Shown: in pieces, positions 1 through 5,068 of the stretch | How positions within the stretch are numbered: position 1 is the first letter of the stretch | Layout of the letters: every line of letters begins with the position of its first letter | DNA from: a virus | Direction: 5' to 3' (one strand) | IMG/VR virus record: IMGVR_UViG_3300034108_000147 | Coordinates: 1 to 26,859 of that record | DNA: 26,859 bases | Position numbers and translations under genes: made by a program | Notes under the pieces: generated by a model | Seen by the model: only the letters and a program-made list of their open reading frames with translations | Database searches by the model: none | Told to the model about the DNA's origin: nothing

Positions 1-132
1 ACCGAAGCCATTAACCATTGCTTGGTCATAGCAGTCCCAACAGTTTGGTTCATATTGGTTCTCCCAAGGATAGTAGCTTGTTCTTGTGTCTCCGCATTTA
101 CAGCGTTCTTGTGTTTGATTTGGATTTTGCAT
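1..132 (-). CDS. Small zinc-ribbon-like protein, 3' end cut by window edge
   Basis: Reading the minus strand from an ATG at 132 gives 44 codons with no stop before the window edge, so the C-terminus is missing. The protein begins MQNPNQTQERCKCGD and has paired cysteines C11-x-C13 and C31-x2-C34 (CWDC). This spacing suggests a small zinc-binding ribbon, a structural inference only; no catalytic function can be named. The start is supported by the 25-nt leader at 138-162, which also precedes the two other minus-strand genes. It is the third and most distal gene of the leftward set, after the genes ending at 201 and 472. An overlapping plus-strand ORF at 22-258 is a shadow. Confidence 0.6.
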   Translation of the reverse strand, partial: MQNPNQTQERCKCGDTRTSYYPWENQYEPNCWDCYDQAMVNGFG

Positions 133-137
133 GATGT

Positions 138-162
138 TATATTTAGTGATAGTAAAGAGTTT
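138..162 (-). repeat. 25-nt leader repeat, copy 1 (before the 1-132 gene)
   Basis: On the minus strand this reads AAACTCTTTACT, then TCAC, then TAAATA and ends a few bases before the ATG at 132. It matches the leaders at 425-449 and 646-670 almost base for base in AAACTCTTTACT and TAAATA. Its fixed place before start codons suggests a transcription or translation start signal. Confidence 0.7.
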
Positions 163-180
163 CCCTGTTGCAATGAAGAA

Positions 181-196
181 AGGGGATTGCTCCCCT
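181..196 (-). terminator. Hairpin just after the 201-419 gene, possible weak terminator
   Basis: The perfect inverted repeat AGGGGA-TTGC-TCCCCT lies directly beyond the stop codon of the minus-strand gene ending at 201. On the minus strand it is followed by a pyrimidine-rich TTTCTTC, not a clean U tract. It may be a weak terminator or an mRNA 3'-end stabiliser separating two genes of the leftward set. Confidence 0.45.
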
Positions 197-200
197 CTCA

Positions 201-419
201 TTACATCTTGTTAACAACACGTCTAACCTTAAGCATTTGCTTTACTACGTCAGCGTGATGTTCTTCACAATCCTGAATTGCTATCTCACGCAACTCTATC
301 AGTATTGCAAGTCTACCTACAAAATAGTTATAATGTTCATGGTCTTTGTTCTCAAGGTTACGCTTAACCTGTGCCATTTTGATATCAATGATATCAATGT
401 AATCAATAGAATCTTTCAT
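201..419 (-). CDS. Small helical protein of unknown function (72 aa)
   Basis: The 72-residue protein starts MKDSIDYIDIIDIKMAQVKR and ends KVRRVVNKM. It is charged and probably almost entirely alpha-helical, with a His/Cys cluster (DCEEHH) near residues 50-55 that could bind a metal, but no family is recognised. The frame stays open upstream to an ATG at 500. I chose the ATG at 419 because the conserved leader repeat at 425-449 lies directly before it, as in both neighbouring genes. It is the middle gene of three on the minus strand and is followed by a small hairpin at 181-196. Confidence 0.65.
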   Translation of the reverse strand: MKDSIDYIDIIDIKMAQVKRNLENKDHEHYNYFVGRLAILIELREIAIQDCEEHHADVVKQMLKVRRVVNKM

Positions 420-424
420 AATTA

Positions 425-449
425 TGTATTTAATAGAAGTAAAGAGTTT
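425..449 (-). repeat. 25-nt leader repeat, copy 2 (before the 201-419 gene)
   Basis: On the minus strand this is AAACTCTTTACT, TCTAT, TAAATACA, ending five bases before the ATG at 419. Only the middle five bases differ from the copy at 646-670. Together with the other copies it fixes the start of the downstream gene. Confidence 0.75.
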
Positions 450-471
450 CTTAATATGTATAACACACGGA

Positions 472-642
472 TTAGCTCCGTGCATTATACAATTGAACAC
501 CTGCTACTGCTATACACATAACACCAAGAGTGGATGTGAACACAGTACATAACGTGTCATTCACTGTTGTTCCTACCATGATTAACATGACAGACAATAC
601 AATGATTACAATGTAAAACCAAACAAGACTTTCTTTTTTCAT
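472..642 (-). CDS. Small two-helix membrane protein (56 aa)
   Basis: Reading the minus strand from the ATG at 642 gives 56 residues ending in TAA. The protein begins MKKESLVWFYIVIIVLSVML and has two strongly hydrophobic stretches, about residues 6-24 and 34-50, joined by a short polar turn (TTVNDT). That is the pattern of a two-pass inner-membrane miniprotein, as in some holins and small phage membrane proteins; no family is assigned. The start is fixed by the leader repeat at 646-670. It is the first gene of the leftward set and borders the divergent control region. It is shorter than 60 codons, so simple ORF calling misses it. Confidence 0.65.
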   Translation of the reverse strand: MKKESLVWFYIVIIVLSVMLIMVGTTVNDTLCTVFTSTLGVMCIAVAGVQLYNARS

Positions 643-645
643 AGT

Positions 646-670
646 TGTATTTAATGCTAGTAAAGAGTTT
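646..670 (-). repeat. 25-nt leader repeat, copy 3 (before the 472-642 gene)
   Basis: On the minus strand this reads AAACTCTTTACT, AGCAT, TAAATACA and stops four bases before the ATG at 642. It is the copy closest to the divergent control region. Confidence 0.75.
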
Positions 671-858
671 GCCCTATATATATGCTAATGCATCATATAC
701 ATATATATACATGTGTGCCCGTGGCCTGGCCTGCCTGCTCACATCATGTTGCTCCCTGCCTTGCCATGCACTGCACTGCACATGCTAGCCATGTCATGCA
801 TGCAAACACTTCTCCCTGCACAAAGAATTCCTAGCTTTGCTGCCTAATAGGTGAATCC

Positions 859-875
859 TTAATGCTAGTGAAGAG
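859..875 (-). repeat. Degenerate fourth copy of the leader repeat
   Basis: On the minus strand CTCTTCACTAGCATTAA matches the core of the leader at 646-670 with one change (TTTACT to TTCACT). No start codon or ORF follows it, so it may be the relic of a lost gene or a binding site that works without one. Confidence 0.5.
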
Positions 876-927
876 GGGGTACACACCCAGCTCGCTCGGT
901 GGTGGGCCATGCTGTATATACACCCCA

Positions 928-974
928 TACATCCTCTCACATAGATTACATTTTAAAAGCCATTACATCCTCTC
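928..974. repeat. Short direct repeat TACATCCTCTC (two copies)
   Basis: TACATCCTCTC occurs at 928-938 and again at 964-974, each preceded by CCA or CCAT. The spacing is 36 bp. No coding function explains them. Confidence 0.5.
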
Positions 975-1002
975 CCCCATTATAAATCCCCTACACCAAA
1001 TC

Positions 1003-1075
1003 ACCCCGGGGGTATCCCAGTGAACCTTACTACCGGGGGTAGGTGAATTGTCTAGTTCCCCCTGGGGATATGTTG
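1003..1075. repeat. Cluster of C-run/G-run palindromes
   Basis: Within about 70 bp there are ACCCCGGGGGT, TACCGGGGGTA and CCCCCTGGGG. A further CCCCTTGGGG lies at about 1322-1331. Such G/C palindromes are out of place in this AT-rich genome and would form short stable hairpins in RNA or single-stranded DNA. Confidence 0.45.
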
Positions 1076-1118
1076 TCCCTAGGTAGAGATGTCCAGTTTT
1101 TTGTGTAATAAACTTGAC

Positions 1119-1176
1119 ATTCTTATATGTCCCTACGTATAGATATAGGGTAATACCGTATTCTTATATGCCCCTG
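1119..1176. repeat. Direct repeat ATTCTTATATGyCCCTrC (two copies)
   Basis: ATTCTTATATG followed by TCCCTAC (from 1119) or CCCCTGC (from 1160) recurs 41 bp apart. The core TTCTTATA also occurs at the promoter near 1954 and upstream of the gene at 3215, so it may be part of promoter architecture. Confidence 0.45.
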
Positions 1177-1217
1177 CATGTAATTTCTGGAAAAGTTCAT
1201 GCAAAATTATAGGGGGT

Positions 1218-1267
1218 AACTCGGGAAACTTCCGAGTTTGGCACCTTTTTGTTACGGAGTTTGGCAC
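1218..1267. repeat. Inverted repeat plus direct repeat GAGTTTGGCAC
   Basis: AACTCGG at 1218-1224 pairs with CCGAGTT at 1232-1238 across a 7-nt loop. GAGTTTGGCAC occurs at 1234-1244 and 1257-1267, 23 bp apart (about two helical turns). This arrangement suits a dimeric regulator, but none is identified. Confidence 0.45.
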
Positions 1268-1293
1268 TCTATAAGTTGCCAATACTCCTAGAA

Positions 1294-1375
1294 TTTTCCA
1301 GTAATGGCGGATTAGCGCGTACCCCTTGGGGATTATTTTCCACAATAAGCCTGATTCTGGTGAATATTTTCCACT
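1294..1375 (+). promoter_or_regulatory. Three DnaA-box-like words
   Basis: TTTTCCACA at 1336-1344 fits the DnaA-box consensus TTWTNCACA. TTTTCCACT at 1367-1375 has one mismatch, and TTTTCCAGT at 1294-1302 has two. All are on the same strand within 82 bp. In AT-rich DNA this can arise by chance, so an origin role is only a suggestion. Confidence 0.3.
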
Positions 1376-1381
1376 ATGGTT

Positions 1382-1408
1382 GTCGCAAGAGTTTACTATA
1401 CTTGCGAC
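1382..1408. promoter_or_regulatory. 27-bp inverted repeat, copy 1
   Basis: GTCGCAAG at 1382-1389 and CTTGCGAC at 1401-1408 are perfect 8-bp arms around the 11-nt spacer AGTTTACTATA. It is a close relative of the element at 1461-1487. Where the arms differ, both sides change together so pairing is kept. The right half contains TATACTTG, one base from a Bacteroidota -7 box. Confidence 0.65.
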
Positions 1409-1460
1409 TAAGTACTGCACAAGTAACCGTACAAGTACCCCTCCAGTACCCATCAAGCTT

Positions 1461-1487
1461 GTCACAAAAGTTTAACATATTTGTGAC
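1461..1487. promoter_or_regulatory. 27-bp inverted repeat, copy 2
   Basis: GTCACAAA at 1461-1468 and TTTGTGAC at 1480-1487 are perfect 8-bp arms around AGTTTAACATA. The starts of the two copies are 79 bp apart. Likely roles are a regulator-binding palindrome or a hairpin promoter. Confidence 0.65.
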
Positions 1488-1489
1488 AG

Positions 1490-1666
1490 ATGTGGTTTAT
1501 AACATCTATCTCATATCAATGGTGCCAGGTTTATCCTGATATCTGTACTATAAAACGTACCCGGAGAGGTACGGAACATACTGTTCTTATAGCATAACAT
1601 CCCTTACAGGGTATAAAACTGAGGTTCTTTGTTTCTTATAAACCACATTATAGTATGTTATACTAT
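1490..1666. other. Multi-stem region closed by a 13-bp inverted repeat
   Basis: ATGTGGTTTATAA at 1490-1502 is the exact reverse complement of TTATAAACCACAT at 1636-1648. Between them lie smaller inverted repeats: ATATCA/TGATAT from about 1514, CGTACC (1556-1561) with GGTACG (1568-1573), and CCCT-TAC-AGGG near 1600. Just outside is ATAGTAT-GTT-ATACTAT at 1650-1666. If transcribed, this would fold as a closed multi-branched RNA. No known RNA family is recognised and no continuous ORF explains it. Confidence 0.4.
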
Positions 1667-1709
1667 GCATTAACCAGAAAAACTAGGGGTTTTGACTGTT
1701 ATATCATAC

Positions 1710-1741
1710 TTTAGTGTGGTAACAATTTTAGCATATATTTG
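1710..1741 (+). promoter_or_regulatory. Bacteroidota-type promoter inside or before the 1749 gene
   Basis: TTTA at 1710-1713, a 20-bp spacer, and TATATTTG at 1734-1741 fit TTTG-N19-21-TAnnTTTG with one mismatch. The expected transcription start falls at about 1746-1749, which coincides with an ATG. Confidence 0.45.
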
Positions 1742-1748
1742 TTACGAG

Positions 1749-1949
1749 ATGCTACAGTTTATTACCTACACCCTACGGTGGATATCTTCTAACCTAGCTA
1801 TTCCTTTCTGGACAGTTGGTCATATCCACCTTAGTATTAATGTCTATGATGATTTAGTAGAGATACTTTCTTCTATAGGTATGAACCTTATAGTAGCTTT
1901 AGGATTCTATATGGAATGGCGGGAGCATAAAAAAAATTCTTGCCCGTAA
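1749..1949 (+). CDS. Small putative membrane protein, start uncertain
   Basis: From the ATG at 1749 this frame encodes 66 residues ending WREHKKNSCP. A hydrophobic stretch near the C-terminus (IGMNLIVALGFYMEW) and an aromatic N-terminal half (MLQFITYTLRWI) suggest membrane association. The frame is open upstream and a TTG at 1692 would add 19 hydrophobic residues, giving 85 aa with a clear N-terminal membrane helix. I prefer the ATG because a promoter -7 box ends eight bases before it, but the longer form cannot be excluded. It is the first rightward gene, just before the GroES-like gene. A holin-like role is possible but not shown. Confidence 0.45.
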   Translation: MLQFITYTLRWISSNLAIPFWTVGHIHLSINVYDDLVEILSSIGMNLIVALGFYMEWREHKKNSCP

Positions 1950-1969
1950 CAAATTCTTATATATATTTG
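1939..1969 (+). promoter_or_regulatory. Promoter of the GroES-like gene
   Basis: CTTG at 1939-1942, 19 bp, then a perfect TATATTTG at 1962-1969 fits the Bacteroidota primary sigma consensus with one mismatch in the upstream box. The next bases (TCAC) make TTTGTCAC, similar to TTTGTGAC at 1480 and TTTGTTAC at 1738. Confidence 0.6.
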
Positions 1970-1990
1970 TCACAACTAAACCAATGAACT

Positions 1991-2284
1991 ATGTCATTAT
2001 TTAAACAACTACGTGGTAAACGCGTGATGATTCAGAAGCCTGAACCAGAAACTAAGAGCTCTATTGTCCAACTTACCCCAGAGATTGAAGCACAACTTGA
2101 GAAAGAAGCTATTGCAAAATGGACTCGTCTTAAAGTATATGCTGTTGGTACAGATGTTACTGATATTGTAGCTGGTGATGAGGTATATATTACCCCAGGA
2201 ATTCTAGCTGGTGCTGAGATCTTCAAGGTTGAAGAAGAAGTATTTATGATTGTACCGGATCACGCGGTAGCAATAGTATACTAA
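1991..2284 (+). CDS. GroES-like co-chaperonin
   Basis: The 97-residue length equals that of bacterial GroES. The N-terminal strand LRGKRVMIQKPEPETKSS matches the GroES opening (hydrophobic strand, then ETKS). It is followed by I25-V26-Q27-L28-T29, the position of the GroES mobile-loop IVL tripeptide that docks on GroEL. Later come VYAVG, VAGDEVYITPG and a C-terminal EEEVFMIVPDHAVAIVY, matching the GroES pattern VGD-V and EEVLIM-ILAIV. The insert at about 30-45 is more helical and charged than in GroES. Phage examples (T4 gp31, RB49 CocO) replace host GroES when GroEL folds the capsid protein; the same role here is inferred. It has its own promoter at 1939-1969 and a long hairpin after it. Confidence 0.75.
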   Translation: MSLFKQLRGKRVMIQKPEPETKSSIVQLTPEIEAQLEKEAIAKWTRLKVYAVGTDVTDIVAGDEVYITPGILAGAEIFKVEEEVFMIVPDHAVAIVY

Positions 2285-2298
2285 GAGATACCTTAACT

Positions 2299-2365
2299 GT
2301 AGGGTCTGCTTTACTCCAAACGCTTCTTATCTCGGGATAGGATGCGCCCGTAATGTAGACCCTAC
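2299..2365 (+). other. Long hairpin, candidate structured RNA or terminator
   Basis: GTAGGGTCTGC at 2299-2309 pairs with GTAGACCCTAC at 2355-2365 (one G-T wobble). The stem continues inwards with TTAC at 2311-2314 and GTAA at 2350-2353 across a T-T mismatch. Inside, CGGG at 2333-2336 can instead pair with CCCG at 2347-2350. A nine-T run follows at 2381-2389, 15 bases beyond the stem, farther than a standard intrinsic terminator. It lies between the GroES-like gene and the next promoter. Confidence 0.55.
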
Positions 2366-2386
2366 TCCCTTTTGCACCCATTTTTT

Positions 2387-2418
2387 TTTGTAGTGCTCCT
2401 AAAATTATTGTATCTTTG
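2387..2418 (+). promoter_or_regulatory. Perfect Bacteroidota promoter, start codon almost touching it
   Basis: TTTG at 2387-2390, 20 bp, and TATCTTTG at 2411-2418 match TTTG-N19-21-TAnnTTTG exactly. The ATG at 2423 begins only five bases after the -7 box, so the mRNA would be leaderless or nearly so. Confidence 0.65.
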
Positions 2419-2422
2419 ATAT

Positions 2423-2713
2423 ATGAGAAATGGTCTAGCTGGAAAATCTACAGGTAAGTCTACATCTGCTAAGTACTTTGCGGCTAATCCTGAGTCCCGT
2501 GCTAAGAAGAATGCTTATAACAAGGAGTATCATAGCACACCTGAGAGAAACAAGTACAGAGCTAAGCTGAATATGGCTAACCGTGCTTCGGGTACCTATG
2601 GTAATGGAGATGGTAAAGATGTTTCTCATACTAAGGCTGGTAAACTAGTTAAAGAAACTAAGTCTACTAATAGAGCTCGTAATGGTAAAGGAACTAATAA
2701 AAGACTAAAATAA
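2423..2713 (+). CDS. Small basic phage protein of unknown function (96 aa)
   Basis: The 96-residue protein is very basic and polar, opens MRNGLAGKSTGKSTSAKYFA and carries the phrases YGNGDGKDVSHT and NRARNGKG near its C-terminus. Similar small basic proteins with a GNGDGKD-SHT phrase occur in other phages of aquatic bacteria, from memory; no function is known to me. Composition suggests nucleic-acid binding or a virion-packaged protein. A perfect promoter ends five bases before the ATG. Its TAA overlaps the start of the next gene by one base (TAATG), implying coupled translation. Confidence 0.7.
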   Translation: MRNGLAGKSTGKSTSAKYFAANPESRAKKNAYNKEYHSTPERNKYRAKLNMANRASGTYGNGDGKDVSHTKAGKLVKETKSTNRARNGKGTNKRLK

Positions 2714-3150
2714 TGGCAACACCTCCTAACAACTTCTTTGCAGAAAACATATACACTATACCTGATCCAGAATCAGAACCAGTTGGAGCACCCAATGTAA
2801 TTGTATTAGACTTTAATACTCTTGGTATTACTGATTACTCATTAAGCTGTGCTCAGTTTACAAGCTATCTTACATATGTATTCTTAACAGGAGCTACTAC
2901 AGCTACAAGCCCTACGGTATACTTACCATCTACAAATAGTTTAAATGGTCAGACAGTAATGATTAAAAACGTTACACCTGATAACTATTCTGTACAACCT
3001 GTTGCAGGAGTACAGTTAGATGCAGGTACTTATCCATCCGTTACCCTAATGGCACTAGGTAATACAGGTGATCCTGGTGCAGTTACAGTAGTAGCTAACC
3101 CAGATCCTGTTAATAGCTGGTATATTACAGATGTATATGTACAGTTATAA
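2713..3150 (+). CDS. Virion appendage/tail-fibre-like protein (145 aa)
   Basis: This is a Ser/Thr/Val/Pro-rich protein with no charged helices, typical of beta-structured phage tail or fibre proteins. Residues about 65-110 (TVYLPSTNSLNGQTVMIKNV, then a GTYPSVTLMALG turn) recall the repeat found in many tail proteins, in which a strand ending LPS leads into GQTVMIKN. It starts in overlap with the preceding stop codon and lies upstream of the three anchor-module fibre genes, with which it does not share the N-terminal MDILNW motif. Assignment as a virion surface protein rests on composition and context. Confidence 0.6.
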   Translation: MATPPNNFFAENIYTIPDPESEPVGAPNVIVLDFNTLGITDYSLSCAQFTSYLTYVFLTGATTATSPTVYLPSTNSLNGQTVMIKNVTPDNYSVQPVAGVQLDAGTYPSVTLMALGNTGDPGAVTVVANPDPVNSWYITDVYVQL

Positions 3151-3182
3151 TTTGCATATGTAAACAAGTCTTCTTATATTAT
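3151..3182 (+). promoter_or_regulatory. Candidate promoter of the fibre-gene run
   Basis: TTTG at 3151-3154, 20 bp, then TATATTAT at 3175-3182 partly fits the consensus (TAnnTTTG would end TTTG). The preceding TTCTTATAT word also recurs in the divergent control region. It lies 33 bp before the ATG at 3215 in a 64-bp gap, otherwise rare in this gene-dense segment. Confidence 0.4.
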
Positions 3183-3214
3183 ACTATATACTAATCCATT
3201 AATCTAATCTAATC

Positions 3215-4516
3215 ATGGACATTCTAAACTGGCTATATTTAGCTAAAAACAAATTTGTACGTACTACACCAGGTAGCCTTAGCGACTTAATGATCTTTGG
3301 CTCTAATGTAGGTTTTACTAAACGTGGAGATAAGTACCAAAACTACGCAATGGAGATTGGTGACTTTGCTCAAATCTTACCTCCAGGTCCAGCCGGTCCT
3401 CAAGGAGTTGCTGGTAATACCGGTCCTGCTGGTCCTGTAGGTCCTATTGGTCCTGCTGGTTTAAACTGGCAAGGCGCATGGTCAGCATCAGGAACTTATG
3501 TTGTAGATGATGCAGTAGGTTATGGTGGAGCCTCATGGTTTTGTATTGCTAACGTAGGTCCTACTGCTACAACACCTAATAGCGATCCTACTAAGTGGGC
3601 ATTACTTGCCAATATTGGTGCAACAGGACCACAAGGTCTTACTGGATTACAAGGTCCAACTGGAGCAACAGGTCCTGCTGGTTCAGTAATTCCTCACTTA
3701 GAGTATAACATTCCTGAAAAAACAGTTTGGAACAATGGTCAAGGTAACGTTGCTTCTAACACTAGTTTTGGAGAAAATGCCTTACAATCTAATACCAGTG
3801 GTTTTTTTAATACTGCTATTGGTACAGATGCTTTAGCTGCAAATACAGGAGGAGGTTCTAATACAGCAATTGGGGCATCTGCATTAAGATCTACTACAGG
3901 GCCTCAAAATACAGGAGTAGGTACGGGTGTTTTGTATACTAACACATCAGGATCAGGTAATGTAGGTGTAGGTATAAACGCATTATTTCTTAATCTTAAC
4001 GGTGCTCAAAATACGGCAGTAGGTGCACAGGCTCTTTATAATAATAGTACAGGAACAGCCAATACGGCTATTGGTCATAACGCACTTAATGCTAATACGG
4101 TATCTGAAAACACAGCTGTTGGTAAAGATGCTCTCGCTGTTAATACTACAGGAACAGCTAACACAGCAGTAGGTTATCAGGCTCTATCTGCTGCTACTAA
4201 TAACGGTCTTAATACAGCAGTTGGAAGAAACGCTTTAAGATCAATAGTAGGAATAGGTAATACAGCAGTTGGTTATAACGCATGTAATAGTGCAGTTACA
4301 GGAGGTTTTAATACTGTAATTGGATACACTGCAGAGTCTGCAGGATACTCAAACTGTGTTGTTATAGGTGCAGGTGCAACAGCAACTGCTTCTAACCAAT
4401 TTGTAGTAGGTTCAACCGGTACAGTTGCGGGAACTGTTGCTGCAGAAGTAAACACTTCAGCAAATGTTTGGAACGTAGTAATTAACGGAGTACCAAGAAA
4501 AATCTTACTAGCATAA
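3215..4516 (+). CDS. Tail fibre: anchor module, collagen-like segments, head repeats (433 aa)
   Basis: Residues 1-51 are an anchor module (MDILNW, KRGDKYQ, DF) shared with the next two genes. Residues 57-81 and 135-156 are collagen-like Gly-X-Y repeats. Between them, about 84-133, is a Trp/Tyr-rich module (WQGAWS-YVVDDAV-G-SWFC) resembling small carbohydrate-binding modules found in fibres. Residues about 182-400 are tandem repeats of the form NTAVGxxAL, like trimeric adhesin head repeats, and the end (VNVVINGVPRKILLA type) is strand-rich. The expected form is a trimeric receptor-binding fibre whose N-terminus docks on the virion and whose C-terminus meets the host. Its stop overlaps the next start by one base. 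Confidence 0.8.
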   Translation: MDILNWLYLAKNKFVRTTPGSLSDLMIFGSNVGFTKRGDKYQNYAMEIGDFAQILPPGPAGPQGVAGNTGPAGPVGPIGPAGLNWQGAWSASGTYVVDDAVGYGGASWFCIANVGPTATTPNSDPTKWALLANIGATGPQGLTGLQGPTGATGPAGSVIPHLEYNIPEKTVWNNGQGNVASNTSFGENALQSNTSGFFNTAIGTDALAANTGGGSNTAIGASALRSTTGPQNTGVGTGVLYTNTSGSGNVGVGINALFLNLNGAQNTAVGAQALYNNSTGTANTAIGHNALNANTVSENTAVGKDALAVNTTGTANTAVGYQALSAATNNGLNTAVGRNALRSIVGIGNTAVGYNACNSAVTGGFNTVIGYTAESAGYSNCVVIGAGATATASNQFVVGSTGTVAGTVAAEVNTSANVWNVVINGVPRKILLA

Positions 4517-5067
4517 TGGATATCCTTAACTGGCTACGCATAAAGAAACAAAACTTAATCAGAACCACACTAGATAGTCCACAAGACTTACTAGTGCTTG
4601 GTGCTGATGTATCCTTCCAAAAGCGGGGAGATAAGTATCAATCTTATGCTATGCCTACAAAAGATTTTATTCAAGCAGGGAATATTGCTAACACTGCTCA
4701 TTACGAGTTAGATATTACAGCTACTAGTGTTGTAACAGTAAACACTATTCGTGGTATTATTGATATTATCAATATGGGAACGTCTGCTCCCTTAACTCCT
4801 GATGCAGCTTATGCTAGTTCAGTTTCTTTCTTGATTGATAATCCAGATCTAGACCTTACTATAACTAACAGAGATAACGTATATGTACAATACTCAGTGT
4901 ATTACAAAAACACTATAACTGATAATGTTATCCCTCATTTAATTGCTACAGGAGTTTCAAACGGATTAGAGTTTAATCTTTATAACGCTAATCCTACAAC
5001 AGCTGGGGTTAATAACTGGGATGGTGATTTGTACGTTTATTATGAACTTTACACAATAAATAACTAA
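4516..5067 (+). CDS. Virion appendage protein with shared anchor module (183 aa)
   Basis: Residues 1-52 repeat the anchor module of the preceding gene (MDILNW, DLLVLGADVSFQKRGDKYQ, then Y-AM and DF). The rest is a different, strand-rich, Thr/Asn/Asp-rich domain without collagen or head repeats; its receptor or enzymatic role is unknown. Starting in overlap with the preceding stop and ending one base before the next start, it is translated as part of one run of three paralogous-N-terminus genes. It may be an alternative fibre tip or a subunit that shares a docking site with its neighbours. Confidence 0.7.
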   Translation: MDILNWLRIKKQNLIRTTLDSPQDLLVLGADVSFQKRGDKYQSYAMPTKDFIQAGNIANTAHYELDITATSVVTVNTIRGIIDIINMGTSAPLTPDAAYASSVSFLIDNPDLDLTITNRDNVYVQYSVYYKNTITDNVIPHLIATGVSNGLEFNLYNANPTTAGVNNWDGDLYVYYELYTINN

Positions 5068-5068
5068 C

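Larger units (their letters stand above)
643..1691. other. Divergent gene-free control region (~1.05 kb)
   Basis: Minus-strand genes leave this stretch leftwards from 642 and plus-strand genes leave it rightwards from about 1.7 kb. No ORF in it has family-like sequence, a good start or homology I can recognise. It contains an alternating purine-pyrimidine block (about 673-718), a CTGC/CATG-rich block (about 715-840), C/G-run palindromes (about 1003-1075), short direct repeats, DnaA-box-like words, a pair of related 27-bp inverted repeats and a 13-bp long-distance inverted repeat. The position and repeat density suggest a divergent promoter region, a replication origin, or both. Confidence 0.6.

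Noticed and set aside
22-521. Plus-strand ORFs at 22-258 and 237-521
   Set aside because: They are antisense to the minus-strand small genes, whose starts are supported by the repeated leader.
1133-1465. 110-aa minus-strand ORF and overlapping 96-aa plus-strand ORF (1249-1539) in the divergent region
   Set aside because: Both run through dense inverted and direct repeats, overlap each other, lack good start context and resemble no family; the repeats explain the sequence better.
880-1690. tRNA or known riboswitch in the gene-free stretch
   Set aside because: No cloverleaf with a GTTCGA-type T loop and no recognisable riboswitch core was seen.
3750-4400. Repeated DNA that could be mistaken for a tandem-repeat or CRISPR array
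   Set aside because: The repeats are the coding pattern of head-repeat peptides (NTAVG-AL), in frame and imperfect; there are no identical repeats with unique spacers.
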